Shown: one piece after another, positions 1-6,938 of the stretch | Numbering within the stretch: the stretch's first letter is position 1 | Layout of the letters: each line of letters opens with the position of its first letter | DNA from: Megamonas sp. UBA1792 | Lineage (GTDB): Bacteria; Bacillota_C; Negativicutes; Selenomonadales; Selenomonadaceae | Direction of reading: 5' to 3' | Length of the DNA stretch: 9,880 nucleotides | NCBI GenBank assembly: GCA_002315155.1 | Contig: DCFY01000122.1 | Location: 1-9,880, forward strand | The notes under the pieces: model-generated | What the model was told of the DNA's origin: nothing | Database searches by the model: none | The model's input: only the letters and a program-made list of their open reading frames with translations | Program-made: the position numbers and the translations under genes

Positions 1-175
1 TTTCAAAGTCTTTTTGTGACTTTATATTGAACCTGCTGCCTTGTAAAAACTTTTCAAAAGATTTGTAACGAGAGTATTTGCGCATGAAGGATGTGTTGAA
101 GACATCGTTGAAATCAACAAGTTTTGGTTCCTGCGCAGCGGGCAGCTTGTAATAACCCTTTATTTCAATAGACAA
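1..175 (-). CDS. Unrecognised protein, N-terminal part (runs off left edge)
   Basis: On the minus strand an open frame starts at TTG (175-173) and stays open to the window edge, giving about 58 residues. It begins MSIEIKGYYKLPAAQEPKLV and continues with a basic, aromatic-rich stretch containing FMRKYSRYKSFEKFL. The start is supported by GAGGTGA at 187-181, about six bases upstream, and by a TATAAT box at 206-201. An in-frame GTG at 184-182 overlaps that ribosome binding site, so it is the less likely start. There is no signal peptide or membrane segment in the visible part. I do not recognise the family and assign no function. It is transcribed divergently from the rodZ-like gene. That it is a real gene follows from the continuous frame together with a plausible promoter and ribosome binding site. 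Confidence 0.66.
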   Translation of the reverse strand, partial: MSIEIKGYYKLPAAQEPKLVDFNDVFNTSFMRKYSRYKSFEKFLQGSRFNIKSQKDFE

Positions 176-200
176 AAAAATCACCTCAAGTTTTTTTCTT

Positions 201-230
201 ATTATACTATGAATGGGGGAAATTTATAAA
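201..230 (-). promoter_or_regulatory. Probable promoter of the leftward gene
   Basis: Read on the minus strand there is a perfect TATAAT at 206-201. A weak -35 candidate, TTTATA, lies at 230-225 with 18 bp spacing. Transcription would begin near 194, leaving a leader of about 20 bases before the TTG start at 175. The -10 box is convincing and the -35 is not. Confidence 0.5.
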
Positions 231-240
231 GTTTTTTTGA

Positions 241-255
241 TTTACAAACAGTAAA
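241..255. repeat. Inverted repeat TTTAC-N5-GTAAA, possible operator
   Basis: The arms TTTAC (241-245) and GTAAA (251-255) are exact inverted repeats with a five-base spacer, about 45 bp upstream of the rightward -35. The same arms recur with a one-base spacer at 302-312. Two copies of one arm pair in a divergent intergenic region would suit a dimeric regulator, but AT-rich DNA produces such short palindromes by chance. Confidence 0.3.
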
Positions 256-289
256 ATACAGAAACATCTTGCTGAATGAAAGAAATTTT

Positions 290-336
290 ACATTTATTTG
301 TTTTACAGTAAATGTTCATGTATAATATAAATGAAC
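290..336. repeat. Nested inverted repeats over the rightward promoter
   Basis: Three exact inverted repeats overlap the -35/-10 region. They are ACATTTA (290-296) with TAAATGT (309-315), TTTAC (302-306) with GTAAA (308-312), and GTTCAT (314-319) with ATGAAC (331-336). The last pair brackets the TATAAT box and the predicted start site. Repressor binding here would block initiation, but no regulator can be named from the sequence. Confidence 0.35.
298..326 (+). promoter_or_regulatory. Probable sigma-70-type promoter of the rodZ-ygiQ-nrdR unit
   Basis: TTGTTT at 298-303 and a perfect TATAAT at 321-326 are separated by 17 bp, the optimal spacing for the housekeeping sigma factor. The expected start site near 333 gives a leader of about 38 bases before the ATG at 371. 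The promoter is overlaid by short inverted repeats: TTTAC-A-GTAAA at 302-312 between the boxes, and GTTCAT/ATGAAC flanking the -10. These may be operator sites. Confidence 0.62.
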
Positions 337-370
337 GCTATAGTTTTTTATTACAAGGAGGATTTATTAA

Positions 371-1174
371 ATGTTAGGTGATATTTTACGTGAGGAACGT
401 GAGAAACAAAATTTGACAATTAAAGACGTGGAACAGGAAACAAGTATTCGCGGATTATATATATCTTCAATAGAAAAAGGCCAGTATGATGCTTTGCCGG
501 GTGAGGTTTATTTAAAAGGATTTATAAAGAGCTATGCGAATTATTTAAAGTTGGATGCAAATGCGATTATTGGTAAGTATTATGAAGAAAAAGCGATATC
601 GGAGGGTGTCGCAGAGACGCAGCAGGAAGCAGAGCTTATAAAAAATGATCCGGTAAAAGAGAATGGAAACGGCAGGAAGACAGCCGAAAATTATTTGAGA
701 GACGACTTCAAAGAACGTGTGGAAAGGTCGCGTCGTACGCAGAAGTTTATTATGGGTGCTGTTACAGCAGTGATTGTATTGGGTGGGGCTTATTTTGCAT
801 TTAGCAGTGACGATGTAAAAGAACAAGAAACAACGGCACAGACTAAGTCCGTACAGACAACGACGGTTAAAACCGAGAAACCAGAAAAATCAACAACTGT
901 ACCAGAAAAAAAGTATGATGACGTAGAAATTGTAGCAAATTTTTCAGATAAGTGCTGGACAAAGGTTGTCATAGATGGCAGAACTGTTTTTGAAGGAACA
1001 CCTGAGTCGGGACAGTCATTATCATGGAAGGGAAAAGATAAAGTTATTATTACGGCAGGCAATGCAGGTGCTATTGAAATTGTCCATAATGGGAAAAATC
1101 TTGGTGTGCTTGGTGCTAAAGGTGATGTTGTTATGAAAAATTTCACAAGGGATCAAGAAGAAACAGTTAAGTGA
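371..1174 (+). CDS. rodZ: RodZ-like cytoskeletal/cell-shape protein (HTH + TM + DUF4115)
   Basis: This is a 267-residue bitopic membrane protein. Residues about 1-70 form a helix-turn-helix domain of the RodZ type ([20 protein letters not shown], then LYISSIEKG and [15 protein letters not shown]), which in RodZ binds MreB rather than DNA. A basic juxtamembrane stretch (RSRRTQK) is followed by one transmembrane helix at about 126-144. A Thr/Lys/Glu-rich linker (about 150-182) leads to a C-terminal beta-rich DUF4115 domain (about 188-258) outside the membrane. RodZ couples MreB filaments to the elongation wall-synthesis complex. AAGGAGGA at 355-362 lies eight bases before the ATG. The stop overlaps the alternative GTG start of the next gene, so the two are co-transcribed. 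The assignment rests on domain order; the periplasmic part diverges widely in this family. Confidence 0.87.
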   Translation: MLGDILREEREKQNLTIKDVEQETSIRGLYISSIEKGQYDALPGEVYLKGFIKSYANYLKLDANAIIGKYYEEKAISEGVAETQQEAELIKNDPVKENGNGRKTAENYLRDDFKERVERSRRTQKFIMGAVTAVIVLGGAYFAFSSDDVKEQETTAQTKSVQTTTVKTEKPEKSTTVPEKKYDDVEIVANFSDKCWTKVVIDGRTVFEGTPESGQSLSWKGKDKVIITAGNAGAIEIVHNGKNLGVLGAKGDVVMKNFTRDQEETVK

Positions 1175-1176
1175 AC

Positions 1177-1182
1177 AGAGGT
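1177..1182 (+). promoter_or_regulatory. Ribosome binding site deciding the ygiQ start
   Basis: AGAGGT sits six bases before ATG 1189. The upstream in-frame GTG at 1171 has only a weak purine run before it. This favours 1189, which also puts the conserved FLPM segment near the N-terminus, as is usual in YgiQ proteins. Confidence 0.5.
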
Positions 1183-1188
1183 CAGCAA

Positions 1189-3045
1189 ATGAATGCTTTT
1201 TTGCCAATGAATAAATCGGATATGAAAGAAAGAAAATGGGATGAACTGGATTTTGTTTTTGTATCCGGGGATGCATATGTGGATCATCCGAGTTTTGGCC
1301 CGGCAATTCTTTGCCGGTTGTTGGAAGCACATGGTTATCGTGTCGGTATCATTGCTCAACCGGATTGGCGAGGGATAGATGATTTTAAGAAGCTGGGTAA
1401 ACCAAGATTGGGATTTCTTGTATCAAGTGGGAATATGGATTCATTGCTCAATAAATTTACCGCAGCAAAGAAGACACGTCGTAATGATGCATATTCACCA
1501 GGTGGTGAGGCCGGTCATAGACCGGATCGTGCGGTTATTGTTTATTGTAACCGGTTACGTGAAATATGGAAGAATGTACCAATTATTATTGGTGGTATAG
1601 AAGCTAGTTTGCGTCGCTTTGCGCATTATGATTATTGGTCAAACCGGATACGTCGTTCTGTGCTGCTTGATAGTAGGGCGGATCTCCTTGTTTATGGTAT
1701 GGGGGAAAAGCAAATCATAGATATTGCAGCGCAGCTTCATCAAGGCGTTGATATTGCAAACATAACAGATGTTCAGGGTACGTGCTATACAGTACCCAGT
1801 TTGGACTATATCTGGAATTATATGGAGGTTCCTTCGTACGAAGCTGTGACAGAAAGTAAACTGAGATTTGCTGAAGCTTTTAAAGCAGAGTATTTGGAAC
1901 AAGATCCAATTCGTGGAAGAATGCTGGTACAGCATTCGGGGACGTGCTATGTTGTACAGAACCCCCCTGCGATGCCCTTGACGGAAGCTGAGATGGATGA
2001 GGTTTATGATTTTCCATATCAGCGCAATTATCACCCATGCTATGAGGCAGCAGGTGGGATACCGGCAATTAAGGAAGTTCAGTTTAGTCTGGTAAGCCAC
2101 CGTGGCTGTTTTGGCGGATGTAATTTTTGTGCGATTGTATCACATCAGGGAAGGATCATTCAACATCGTAGTCAAAAGTCCCTATTGCGTGAAGCAAAGA
2201 TTTTGACGCAGTTGAAGGAGTTTAAGGGTTATATTCATGATGTGGGTGGGCCAACAGCAAATTTTCATATACCATCCTGTTCGGCACAGCTAAAACGTGG
2301 AACATGTTTTGGAAAGCAGTGTTTGTCACCGAAACCATGCAGTCAGCTTCATGCAAGCCACAAAGAATATATCGAGTTGTTGCGTGAGCTTCGCAGCTTG
2401 CCGGGAGTAAAGAAAGTGTTTATTCGTTCGGGGATTCGTTTTGATTATCTTATGGAAGCAAATGACGGCTTTATGAAAGAGCTTTGTAAATATCATATTA
2501 GTGGACAATTGAAGGTTGCGCCGGAACATATTTCTGAGCAGGTAACAAGACTTATGGGAAAGTCAGGTAAGGACGTATATGTTCGTTTTGCTGAGAGCTT
2601 TAAGAAGGTTAATGAGCAATTGGGAATGAAGCAGTACCTTGTTCCTTATTTTATGTCAAGTCATCCGGGCTCAACGCTAACGAATGCTATTGAACTTGCC
2701 GAGTTTATTCGAGATCTCAATTATCAGCCAGAACAGGTGCAGGACTTTATTCCTACACCTGGAACCTTGTCTACGTGCATGTATTATAGCGGAATTAATC
2801 CGCTTACTGGCGAAAATGTCTATGTGGCTAGAACATCAGAAGAAAAGCATATGCAGCGGGCACTTATGCAGTATCGTGATCCAAAGAATCATAGGATTGT
2901 CTGTAAAGCACTTCATATGGCACATCGGACAGATTTAATTGGCTTTTCTCCTGGATGTCTTGTTCGGCCAATGTCAAAAGAAGAAATCAATCGAGATAGA
3001 ATATTGTCTGGTCACTATGATACCGGACAAAAGAATAGAAGCTAA
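1189..3045 (+). CDS. ygiQ: YgiQ family radical SAM protein
   Basis: This is a 618-residue protein counted from ATG 1189. The N-terminal segment has the family hallmark [17 protein letters not shown] (21-37), followed by a cobalamin-domain-like region with [21 protein letters not shown]. The radical SAM motif CxxxCxxC is complete (C307, C311, C314, in [12 protein letters not shown]) and would bind the [4Fe-4S] cluster that cleaves S-adenosylmethionine. [10 protein letters not shown] motif and four further cysteines (C364, C373, C378, C384) follow, a spacing I associate with this family. The C-terminal part ends near [10 protein letters not shown], in the DUF3362 region. The substrate of YgiQ proteins is not established as far as I know. 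A GTG at 1171, overlapping the rodZ stop, is the alternative start and would add six residues. The gene lies between rodZ and nrdR in one apparent operon. Confidence 0.93.
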   Translation: MNAFLPMNKSDMKERKWDELDFVFVSGDAYVDHPSFGPAILCRLLEAHGYRVGIIAQPDWRGIDDFKKLGKPRLGFLVSSGNMDSLLNKFTAAKKTRRNDAYSPGGEAGHRPDRAVIVYCNRLREIWKNVPIIIGGIEASLRRFAHYDYWSNRIRRSVLLDSRADLLVYGMGEKQIIDIAAQLHQGVDIANITDVQGTCYTVPSLDYIWNYMEVPSYEAVTESKLRFAEAFKAEYLEQDPIRGRMLVQHSGTCYVVQNPPAMPLTEAEMDEVYDFPYQRNYHPCYEAAGGIPAIKEVQFSLVSHRGCFGGCNFCAIVSHQGRIIQHRSQKSLLREAKILTQLKEFKGYIHDVGGPTANFHIPSCSAQLKRGTCFGKQCLSPKPCSQLHASHKEYIELLRELRSLPGVKKVFIRSGIRFDYLMEANDGFMKELCKYHISGQLKVAPEHISEQVTRLMGKSGKDVYVRFAESFKKVNEQLGMKQYLVPYFMSSHPGSTLTNAIELAEFIRDLNYQPEQVQDFIPTPGTLSTCMYYSGINPLTGENVYVARTSEEKHMQRALMQYRDPKNHRIVCKALHMAHRTDLIGFSPGCLVRPMSKEEINRDRILSGHYDTGQKNRS

Positions 3046-3076
3046 AGAGATACAAAGAAAGAGAAGGTGCTGCTAA

Positions 3077-3544
3077 ATGCGTTGTCCTTTTTGTAAAATG
3101 GCCGATAGCCGGGTCATTGATTCACGTTCTGCGGAAGAAGGGAAAACAATTCGTCGTAGGCGGGAGTGTACGAGCTGCGGGAAGCGATTCACGACGTATG
3201 AGGTTATTGAAAAGATTCCTTTAATTGTAATTAAAAATGATGGGCGTCGTGTCGTTTTTGATCGAGATAAGCTGATGACCGGACTTATTCGTTCATGTGA
3301 CAAGAGAGATATTTCCATGGATCGAATTGTAAATTTGACGGATGAAATAGAAAAAGAGTTGCGCAATACAATGGATAGGGAAGTCTCGACAAGGGCAATT
3401 GGTGAACTTGTCATGGGAAAATTAAAAACCTTCGATGAAGTGGCATATATTCGGTTTGCCTCTGTTTATCGGAAATTTGCTGATATTAGCAATTTTAAAG
3501 ATGAACTCGAAGGGCTTATTAAAGGGAAAAATGTTAAAAAGTAA
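3077..3544 (+). CDS. nrdR: Transcriptional repressor NrdR
   Basis: This is a 155-residue protein matching NrdR over its whole length. An N-terminal zinc ribbon is formed by C3, C6, C31 and C34 (CPFC and CTSC), with the basic strand RRRREC between them for DNA contact. An ATP-cone domain follows at about 49-139 (PLIVIKNDGRR, ending FASVYRKF). NrdR senses ATP/dATP and represses ribonucleotide reductase operons by binding paired NrdR boxes. No nrd gene is in the window, so its targets lie elsewhere. AAGGTG at 3064-3069 is seven bases before the ATG. It is the last gene of the rodZ-ygiQ-nrdR unit, with a strong terminator following within about 10 bp of the stop. All key residues are present. Confidence 0.97.
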   Translation: MRCPFCKMADSRVIDSRSAEEGKTIRRRRECTSCGKRFTTYEVIEKIPLIVIKNDGRRVVFDRDKLMTGLIRSCDKRDISMDRIVNLTDEIEKELRNTMDREVSTRAIGELVMGKLKTFDEVAYIRFASVYRKFADISNFKDELEGLIKGKNVKK

Positions 3545-3552
3545 TGCGATAG

Positions 3553-3588
3553 AAAAAGAGTGGCTCACATTAGTGGGCTATTTTTCTT
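3553..3588 (+). terminator. Rho-independent terminator after nrdR
   Basis: The arm at 3553-3568 (ending GTGGCTCAC) pairs with 3573-3588 (GTGGGCTATTTTTCTT) around the loop ATTA. The stem includes several G-U pairs and one mismatch. Its GC-bearing upper part is followed by a U tract. It starts about 8 bp after the nrdR stop and separates nrdR from the radical SAM gene. Confidence 0.82.
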
Positions 3589-3600
3589 AACTATATAGTT
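3589..3600. promoter_or_regulatory. 12-bp palindrome with possible -10 box
   Basis: AACTATATAGTT is a perfect palindrome immediately after the terminator and 11 bp before the GGAGGA of the next gene. TATATA at 3592-3597 could act as a -10 box, but no good -35 exists at the right distance and the leader would be very short. The downstream genes may depend on this weak promoter or on read-through. Confidence 0.25.
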
Positions 3601-3611
3601 TTGTTTTGCTT

Positions 3612-3617
3612 GGAGGA
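3612..3617 (+). promoter_or_regulatory. Ribosome binding site deciding a TTG start at 3624
   Basis: GGAGGA lies six bases before TTG 3624. The earlier in-frame TTG at 3606 precedes this site and has no ribosome binding site of its own, so it would translate through the Shine-Dalgarno sequence. The start at 3624 is therefore preferred. Confidence 0.7.
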
Positions 3618-3623
3618 AAAATA

Positions 3624-5354
3624 TTGTCTTGGAAATTGAAAGAAAAATTGCAGAAGCTTTTGGCAAAAGAGCAGGGAAATTATATTTTTTCAGCAGGTTC
3701 GCGGTCTAGATTTGGGCTTGTCTATCCAAATTCATACTTTGTTGGTATGTCAAATCTTGGAATGCATATTATTTATGAACAGCTGAATAAACGCAGGGAT
3801 ACAGCTTGTGAACGATTCTTTTTGCCGGAAAAAAAAGAAGAGCAGGAGTATGTTCGGACAAAAACGACAATGATGAGTATGGAGACACAAACACCACTTT
3901 ATGAGTTTCCTCTTATTGGTTTTGCTGTGTCTTTTGAGATGGATTATTTTAATGTGCTTAAGATACTTGATATGGGACAGGTTGAACTTTTAGCCGAAAA
4001 ACGTCAGGATCGTGATTCAATCGTTATTGCCGGTGGTCCGTGTTCTACGTTCAATCCAGAGCCTTTGAGTCTCTTTATTGATGCCTTTATTATTGGCGAG
4101 GGTGAAGAGATTATGCATGCTTTTCTTGATGTATATTATAAAGCTGTGGGGGAAAACAAGTCACGTATAGAAATCTTGAAGTGTCTGGCACAGGTTAATG
4201 GTGTTTATGTGCCGAGATTCTATGAACATGTTTATCGAGAAGATGGCGTTTTGCAGCAAATTAACTGTTTGGAAAATATGCCGATATCGGTTAAGCGACA
4301 GTGGGTACACGATCTTAATGCATACGATGCACATACAGTTATTGTTACAGATGATACAGAATTTAATCTGTATCTTATTGAAATTGCACGTGGCTGTGGT
4401 CGTCATTGTCGTTTTTGCATGGCGGGTTATTGTTTTCGCAAGCCGCGAAATCGTTCTTTGGAAAAGATAAAAGAAATGCTTGCGGAAGCAAAAAAATATA
4501 ATAAACGTGTTGGACTTATGGGGGCTGCAATTTCGGATTATCCGGAAATTAATCAGCTTTGTCATGATATTCTAGTGGAGAATATGCCGATGTCTGTGGC
4601 TTCTTTTCGGGCGGATTCGGTTACACGGGAACTTGTGGATTCATTAGCGAATAGTGGCTTAAAGACACTGACGCTGGCACCTGAGGCTGGAAGCAAAAAG
4701 TTGAGAGCAGTGATTAACAAGGGGATTGAAGAACAGCATCTGTTTAATGCAATGGACTATGGCATTGATGCGGGCATTCGTAATTTTCGTCTTTATATTA
4801 TGATCGGATTACCTTATGAGGAAGATGAGGATATCGAAGCAATTGTTGAAATGACGAATCGTCTTAAGGATTATATGGAAAGCAAAGGAAACAAGGGTAT
4901 ACTGACACTTAGTGTCAATCCGTTTGTACCGAAGCCGTTCACACCGTTTCAGTGGCTGCCAATGGCTGAAATGAAAACAGTTGAGAGCAGGTTGAAATAT
5001 ATTAAATTGGCTTTGGCAAAACGAAAAAATGTTGATGTCATTGCTGAATCGTCAAAAGAGGCGTATGTTCAAGGGGTGCTTGCCCGTGGTGACCGTAAGA
5101 TATCAAAGGTTCTTTATACTGCACATTTGCTTGGCGGCAGTAAGGCTTTTAAAAGGGCAATGAAGCAGGAACGTATCGATATAGAATTTTATCTTTACCG
5201 CAGTAGAGAAAAAGATGAGAAGTTCCCATGGGAACTTCTTGATATGGGAATTAAGCGTGAATATTTGTATCATGAACTTATACTGGCACGTGAGAAAAAA
5301 CCTACAGTGAAGTGCTTTGATGGTTGCAAACGGTGTGGTGTATGTAAGGATTAG
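3624..5354 (+). CDS. B12-binding-type radical SAM protein (TIGR03960-like)
   Basis: This is a 576-residue protein from a TTG start. The N-terminal half resembles the cobalamin-binding-like domain of the TIGR03960 group (RFGLVYPNSYFVGMSNLG, IVIAGGPCSTFNPEPLSL, DAFIIGEGEE). It lacks the DxHxxG motif of classical cobalamin binders. The radical SAM motif is complete at C258, C262 and C265 (GCGRHCRFCMAGY), followed by LAPEAGSKKLR and YIMIGLPYEEDED, typical of the SAM-binding barrel. The C-terminus carries four closely spaced cysteines (C564, C568, C571, C574 in CFDGCKRCGVCKD) that could hold a second iron-sulfur cluster. It resembles the first half of the TIGR03960/TIGR03936 pair, but no TIGR03936-type (DUF2344) partner is present here. 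Its substrate is unknown. A 22-bp perfect palindrome lies near its 3' end. pgeF begins 11 bp downstream, indicating co-transcription. Confidence 0.85.
   Translation: MSWKLKEKLQKLLAKEQGNYIFSAGSRSRFGLVYPNSYFVGMSNLGMHIIYEQLNKRRDTACERFFLPEKKEEQEYVRTKTTMMSMETQTPLYEFPLIGFAVSFEMDYFNVLKILDMGQVELLAEKRQDRDSIVIAGGPCSTFNPEPLSLFIDAFIIGEGEEIMHAFLDVYYKAVGENKSRIEILKCLAQVNGVYVPRFYEHVYREDGVLQQINCLENMPISVKRQWVHDLNAYDAHTVIVTDDTEFNLYLIEIARGCGRHCRFCMAGYCFRKPRNRSLEKIKEMLAEAKKYNKRVGLMGAAISDYPEINQLCHDILVENMPMSVASFRADSVTRELVDSLANSGLKTLTLAPEAGSKKLRAVINKGIEEQHLFNAMDYGIDAGIRNFRLYIMIGLPYEEDEDIEAIVEMTNRLKDYMESKGNKGILTLSVNPFVPKPFTPFQWLPMAEMKTVESRLKYIKLALAKRKNVDVIAESSKEAYVQGVLARGDRKISKVLYTAHLLGGSKAFKRAMKQERIDIEFYLYRSREKDEKFPWELLDMGIKREYLYHELILAREKKPTVKCFDGCKRCGVCKD
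5218..5239. repeat. 22-bp perfect palindrome inside the radical SAM gene
   Basis: The core AAGTTCCCATGGGAACTT (5220-5237) extends by two matching bases on each side to a 22-bp perfect palindrome, with two G-U-compatible pairs beyond. As RNA it can form a nine-base-pair stem with a CAUG loop. It lies in the codons for EKFPWELLD and has no U tract after it, so it is not an ordinary terminator. Confidence 0.8.
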
Positions 5355-5365
5355 GGGGATTTATC

Positions 5366-6184
5366 ATGAGTTTTTATATAGAACATGCGAAAAAAAATGT
5401 ATGGTATGGTAGGTTTTCTTCATTTTCACAGAACTTTGTCACACATGCTATATCAACACGCTTTGGTGGAGTAAGCAAAGCACCGTTTACATCTATGAAT
5501 CTGGCTTTGCATGATGACGATGATGAAGAAAGTGTCATTGAAAACAGAAAAATTTTTTGCGGTTCACTGGGAATTGAGAGCAGTCGTCTATGTACATGTG
5601 AGCAAGTGCATGGGGAACAGATACTATGTGTTGACGAAACATTTTCTGGTCGAGGCAGTATGGCTTATGCAGATGCGATTGCTGGAACGGATGCACTTAT
5701 TACAAATGTGAGAAATCTGCCACTTATGCTTTTTTTTGCGGATTGTACGCCAATTTTATTTTTTGATCCGGTGCATAAGGCTGTCGGCATAGCACATGGC
5801 GGTTGGCGTGGAACTATAGCAAAGATTGCCCAGAAAACAGTCTTAATGATGCAGAAGAAATTTGGAACAAAACCAGAGGATTGCCTTGCAGCAATAGGCC
5901 CGGCAATAGGACCATGCTGTTATGCAGTAGGGAATGAAGTCGCAGAGAAATTCCAGCAGGTATTTCCCGAGTATAAGGAAGAGATATTATTGTCTGTAAA
6001 AGGACATATTCATTTGAATCTTTGGCTGACAAATCAGCTGCAGCTTGAAGATATTGGTGTAAAAAGAGATCATATTGATATAGCAGATGTGTGTACAGCA
6101 TGCAATTCAAAGTTGTTTTATTCTTATCGAATAGATAAGGGGAAGACAGGGCGTATGGCAGCCCTTATTTCTTTAAAAAAGTAA
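5366..6184 (+). CDS. pgeF: Peptidoglycan editing factor PgeF (YlmD/YfiH, laccase-domain)
   Basis: This is a 272-residue protein of the multicopper polyphenol oxidase/laccase-domain family, now known as peptidoglycan editing factor. It removes wrongly incorporated L-serine from UDP-MurNAc-peptide precursors. The metal/catalytic triad is visible: H82 (in QVHGE), C127 (in ADCTPILFFD) and H144 (in GIAHGGWRGT). Other family signatures are TRFGGVS near residue 31, GPAIGPCCYAVG (178-189) and the C-terminal DVCTACNSKLFYSYR and KTGRMAAL. There is no signal peptide, as expected for a cytoplasmic enzyme. AGGGGGA at 5353-5359 lies six bases before the ATG and overlaps the upstream stop codon. It is the ylmD position of the ylm division cluster. 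Older annotations call it a laccase or polyphenol oxidase. Confidence 0.95.
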   Translation: MSFYIEHAKKNVWYGRFSSFSQNFVTHAISTRFGGVSKAPFTSMNLALHDDDDEESVIENRKIFCGSLGIESSRLCTCEQVHGEQILCVDETFSGRGSMAYADAIAGTDALITNVRNLPLMLFFADCTPILFFDPVHKAVGIAHGGWRGTIAKIAQKTVLMMQKKFGTKPEDCLAAIGPAIGPCCYAVGNEVAEKFQQVFPEYKEEILLSVKGHIHLNLWLTNQLQLEDIGVKRDHIDIADVCTACNSKLFYSYRIDKGKTGRMAALISLKK

Positions 6185-6233
6185 AAGGATATTATCTTTT
6201 TTTCGCGAATATGCTAAAAGGAGGTTATTTGTA

Positions 6234-6926
6234 ATGATAAAAGACAATTTACAGCAGATTGAGACTAATATAAAGGAAAGTGTAAAGAAACGTACGCTTG
6301 CTGATAAAAATGAAAACATAAAACTTATTGCGGTCACTAAAAATCATGATATTTATGCAATGAGAGAAGCTATAGATGCCGGAGCCCTTTTTGTTGGTGA
6401 AAATCGTGTTCAGGAAGCAATGGAAAAGATCGAAACACTTGAACGCAACGTGGAATGGCATCTTATCGGCCGTTTGCAGACAAATAAAGTCAAACAGGCA
6501 ATAAAAGCTTTTGACCTTATCCAGTCAGTGGATCGTCTAAAACTGGCAATTGAAATCGAAAAGGCTGCTGGAAAAATTAATAAAGTACAGGATGTTCTCA
6601 TACAAGTAAATCTGGCGAAAGAAGAAAGCAAAACAGGAATCTATCGTGAAGAGCTGCCGGGACTTTTGCAAAAAGTTGATGAGATGGAACATCTTCATTT
6701 ATGTGGTCTTATGTGTATAGCACCGAATTATGATGAGGTGGAAAAATGCAGACCGTTATTTCGAGAAATGTATAAGATTTTTCTGGAAGTTAGAAAAATG
6801 TCACTAAAAACAGCAGATATAAAATATTTGTCTATGGGCATGACACACGATTATACGATAGCAATTGAAGAAGGGGCTAATATAGTCCGGATAGGAACGG
6901 CAATTTTTGGACAGCGTCAATACTAA
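6234..6926 (+). CDS. yggS: Pyridoxal phosphate homeostasis protein YggS/YlmE
   Basis: This is a 230-residue protein covering the whole alanine-racemase-like barrel of the YggS/PROSC family. The family binds pyridoxal 5'-phosphate without a known catalytic activity and buffers free PLP and amino-acid/keto-acid pools. K36 in AVTKNHD is the expected Schiff-base lysine. Other signatures are VGENRVQEA (about 54-62), WHLIGRLQTNKVK (about 75-87), MCIAPNYD and the phosphate-binding C-terminus SMGMTHDY with VRIGTAIFG. AAAGGAGGT at 6217-6225 stands eight bases before the ATG, one of the strongest ribosome binding sites in the window. It occupies the ylmE position directly upstream of sepF, as in Bacillus subtilis. 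Confidence 0.96.
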   Translation: MIKDNLQQIETNIKESVKKRTLADKNENIKLIAVTKNHDIYAMREAIDAGALFVGENRVQEAMEKIETLERNVEWHLIGRLQTNKVKQAIKAFDLIQSVDRLKLAIEIEKAAGKINKVQDVLIQVNLAKEESKTGIYREELPGLLQKVDEMEHLHLCGLMCIAPNYDEVEKCRPLFREMYKIFLEVRKMSLKTADIKYLSMGMTHDYTIAIEEGANIVRIGTAIFGQRQY

Positions 6927-6938
6927 GGAGGGGATAAA

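Noticed and set aside
1171..1188. GTG 1171 as the ygiQ start, overlapping the rodZ stop as GTGA
   Set aside because: Translational coupling makes it possible, but ATG 1189 has the better ribosome binding site (AGAGGT) and gives the usual family N-terminus. It is kept only as an alternative.
1639..2100. Minus-strand open frame of 153 codons within ygiQ
   Set aside because: It lies wholly antisense to a well-conserved radical SAM gene, has no recognisable family features, and has low-complexity Ile/Cys/Tyr composition typical of an antisense shadow.
4161..4565. Minus-strand open frame of 134 codons within the B12-type radical SAM gene
   Set aside because: It is antisense to the CxxxCxxC region of a clearly real gene. 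I see no promoter or ribosome binding site, and the composition is unlike the neighbouring proteins.
6185..6210. Hairpin AAAAGGAT-ATT-ATCTTTTT followed by a T run, after pgeF
   Set aside because: The stem is almost entirely A-U with a G-U pair and a three-base loop, so it is too weak to call a terminator. The next gene starts only 49 bp after pgeF with a strong ribosome binding site.
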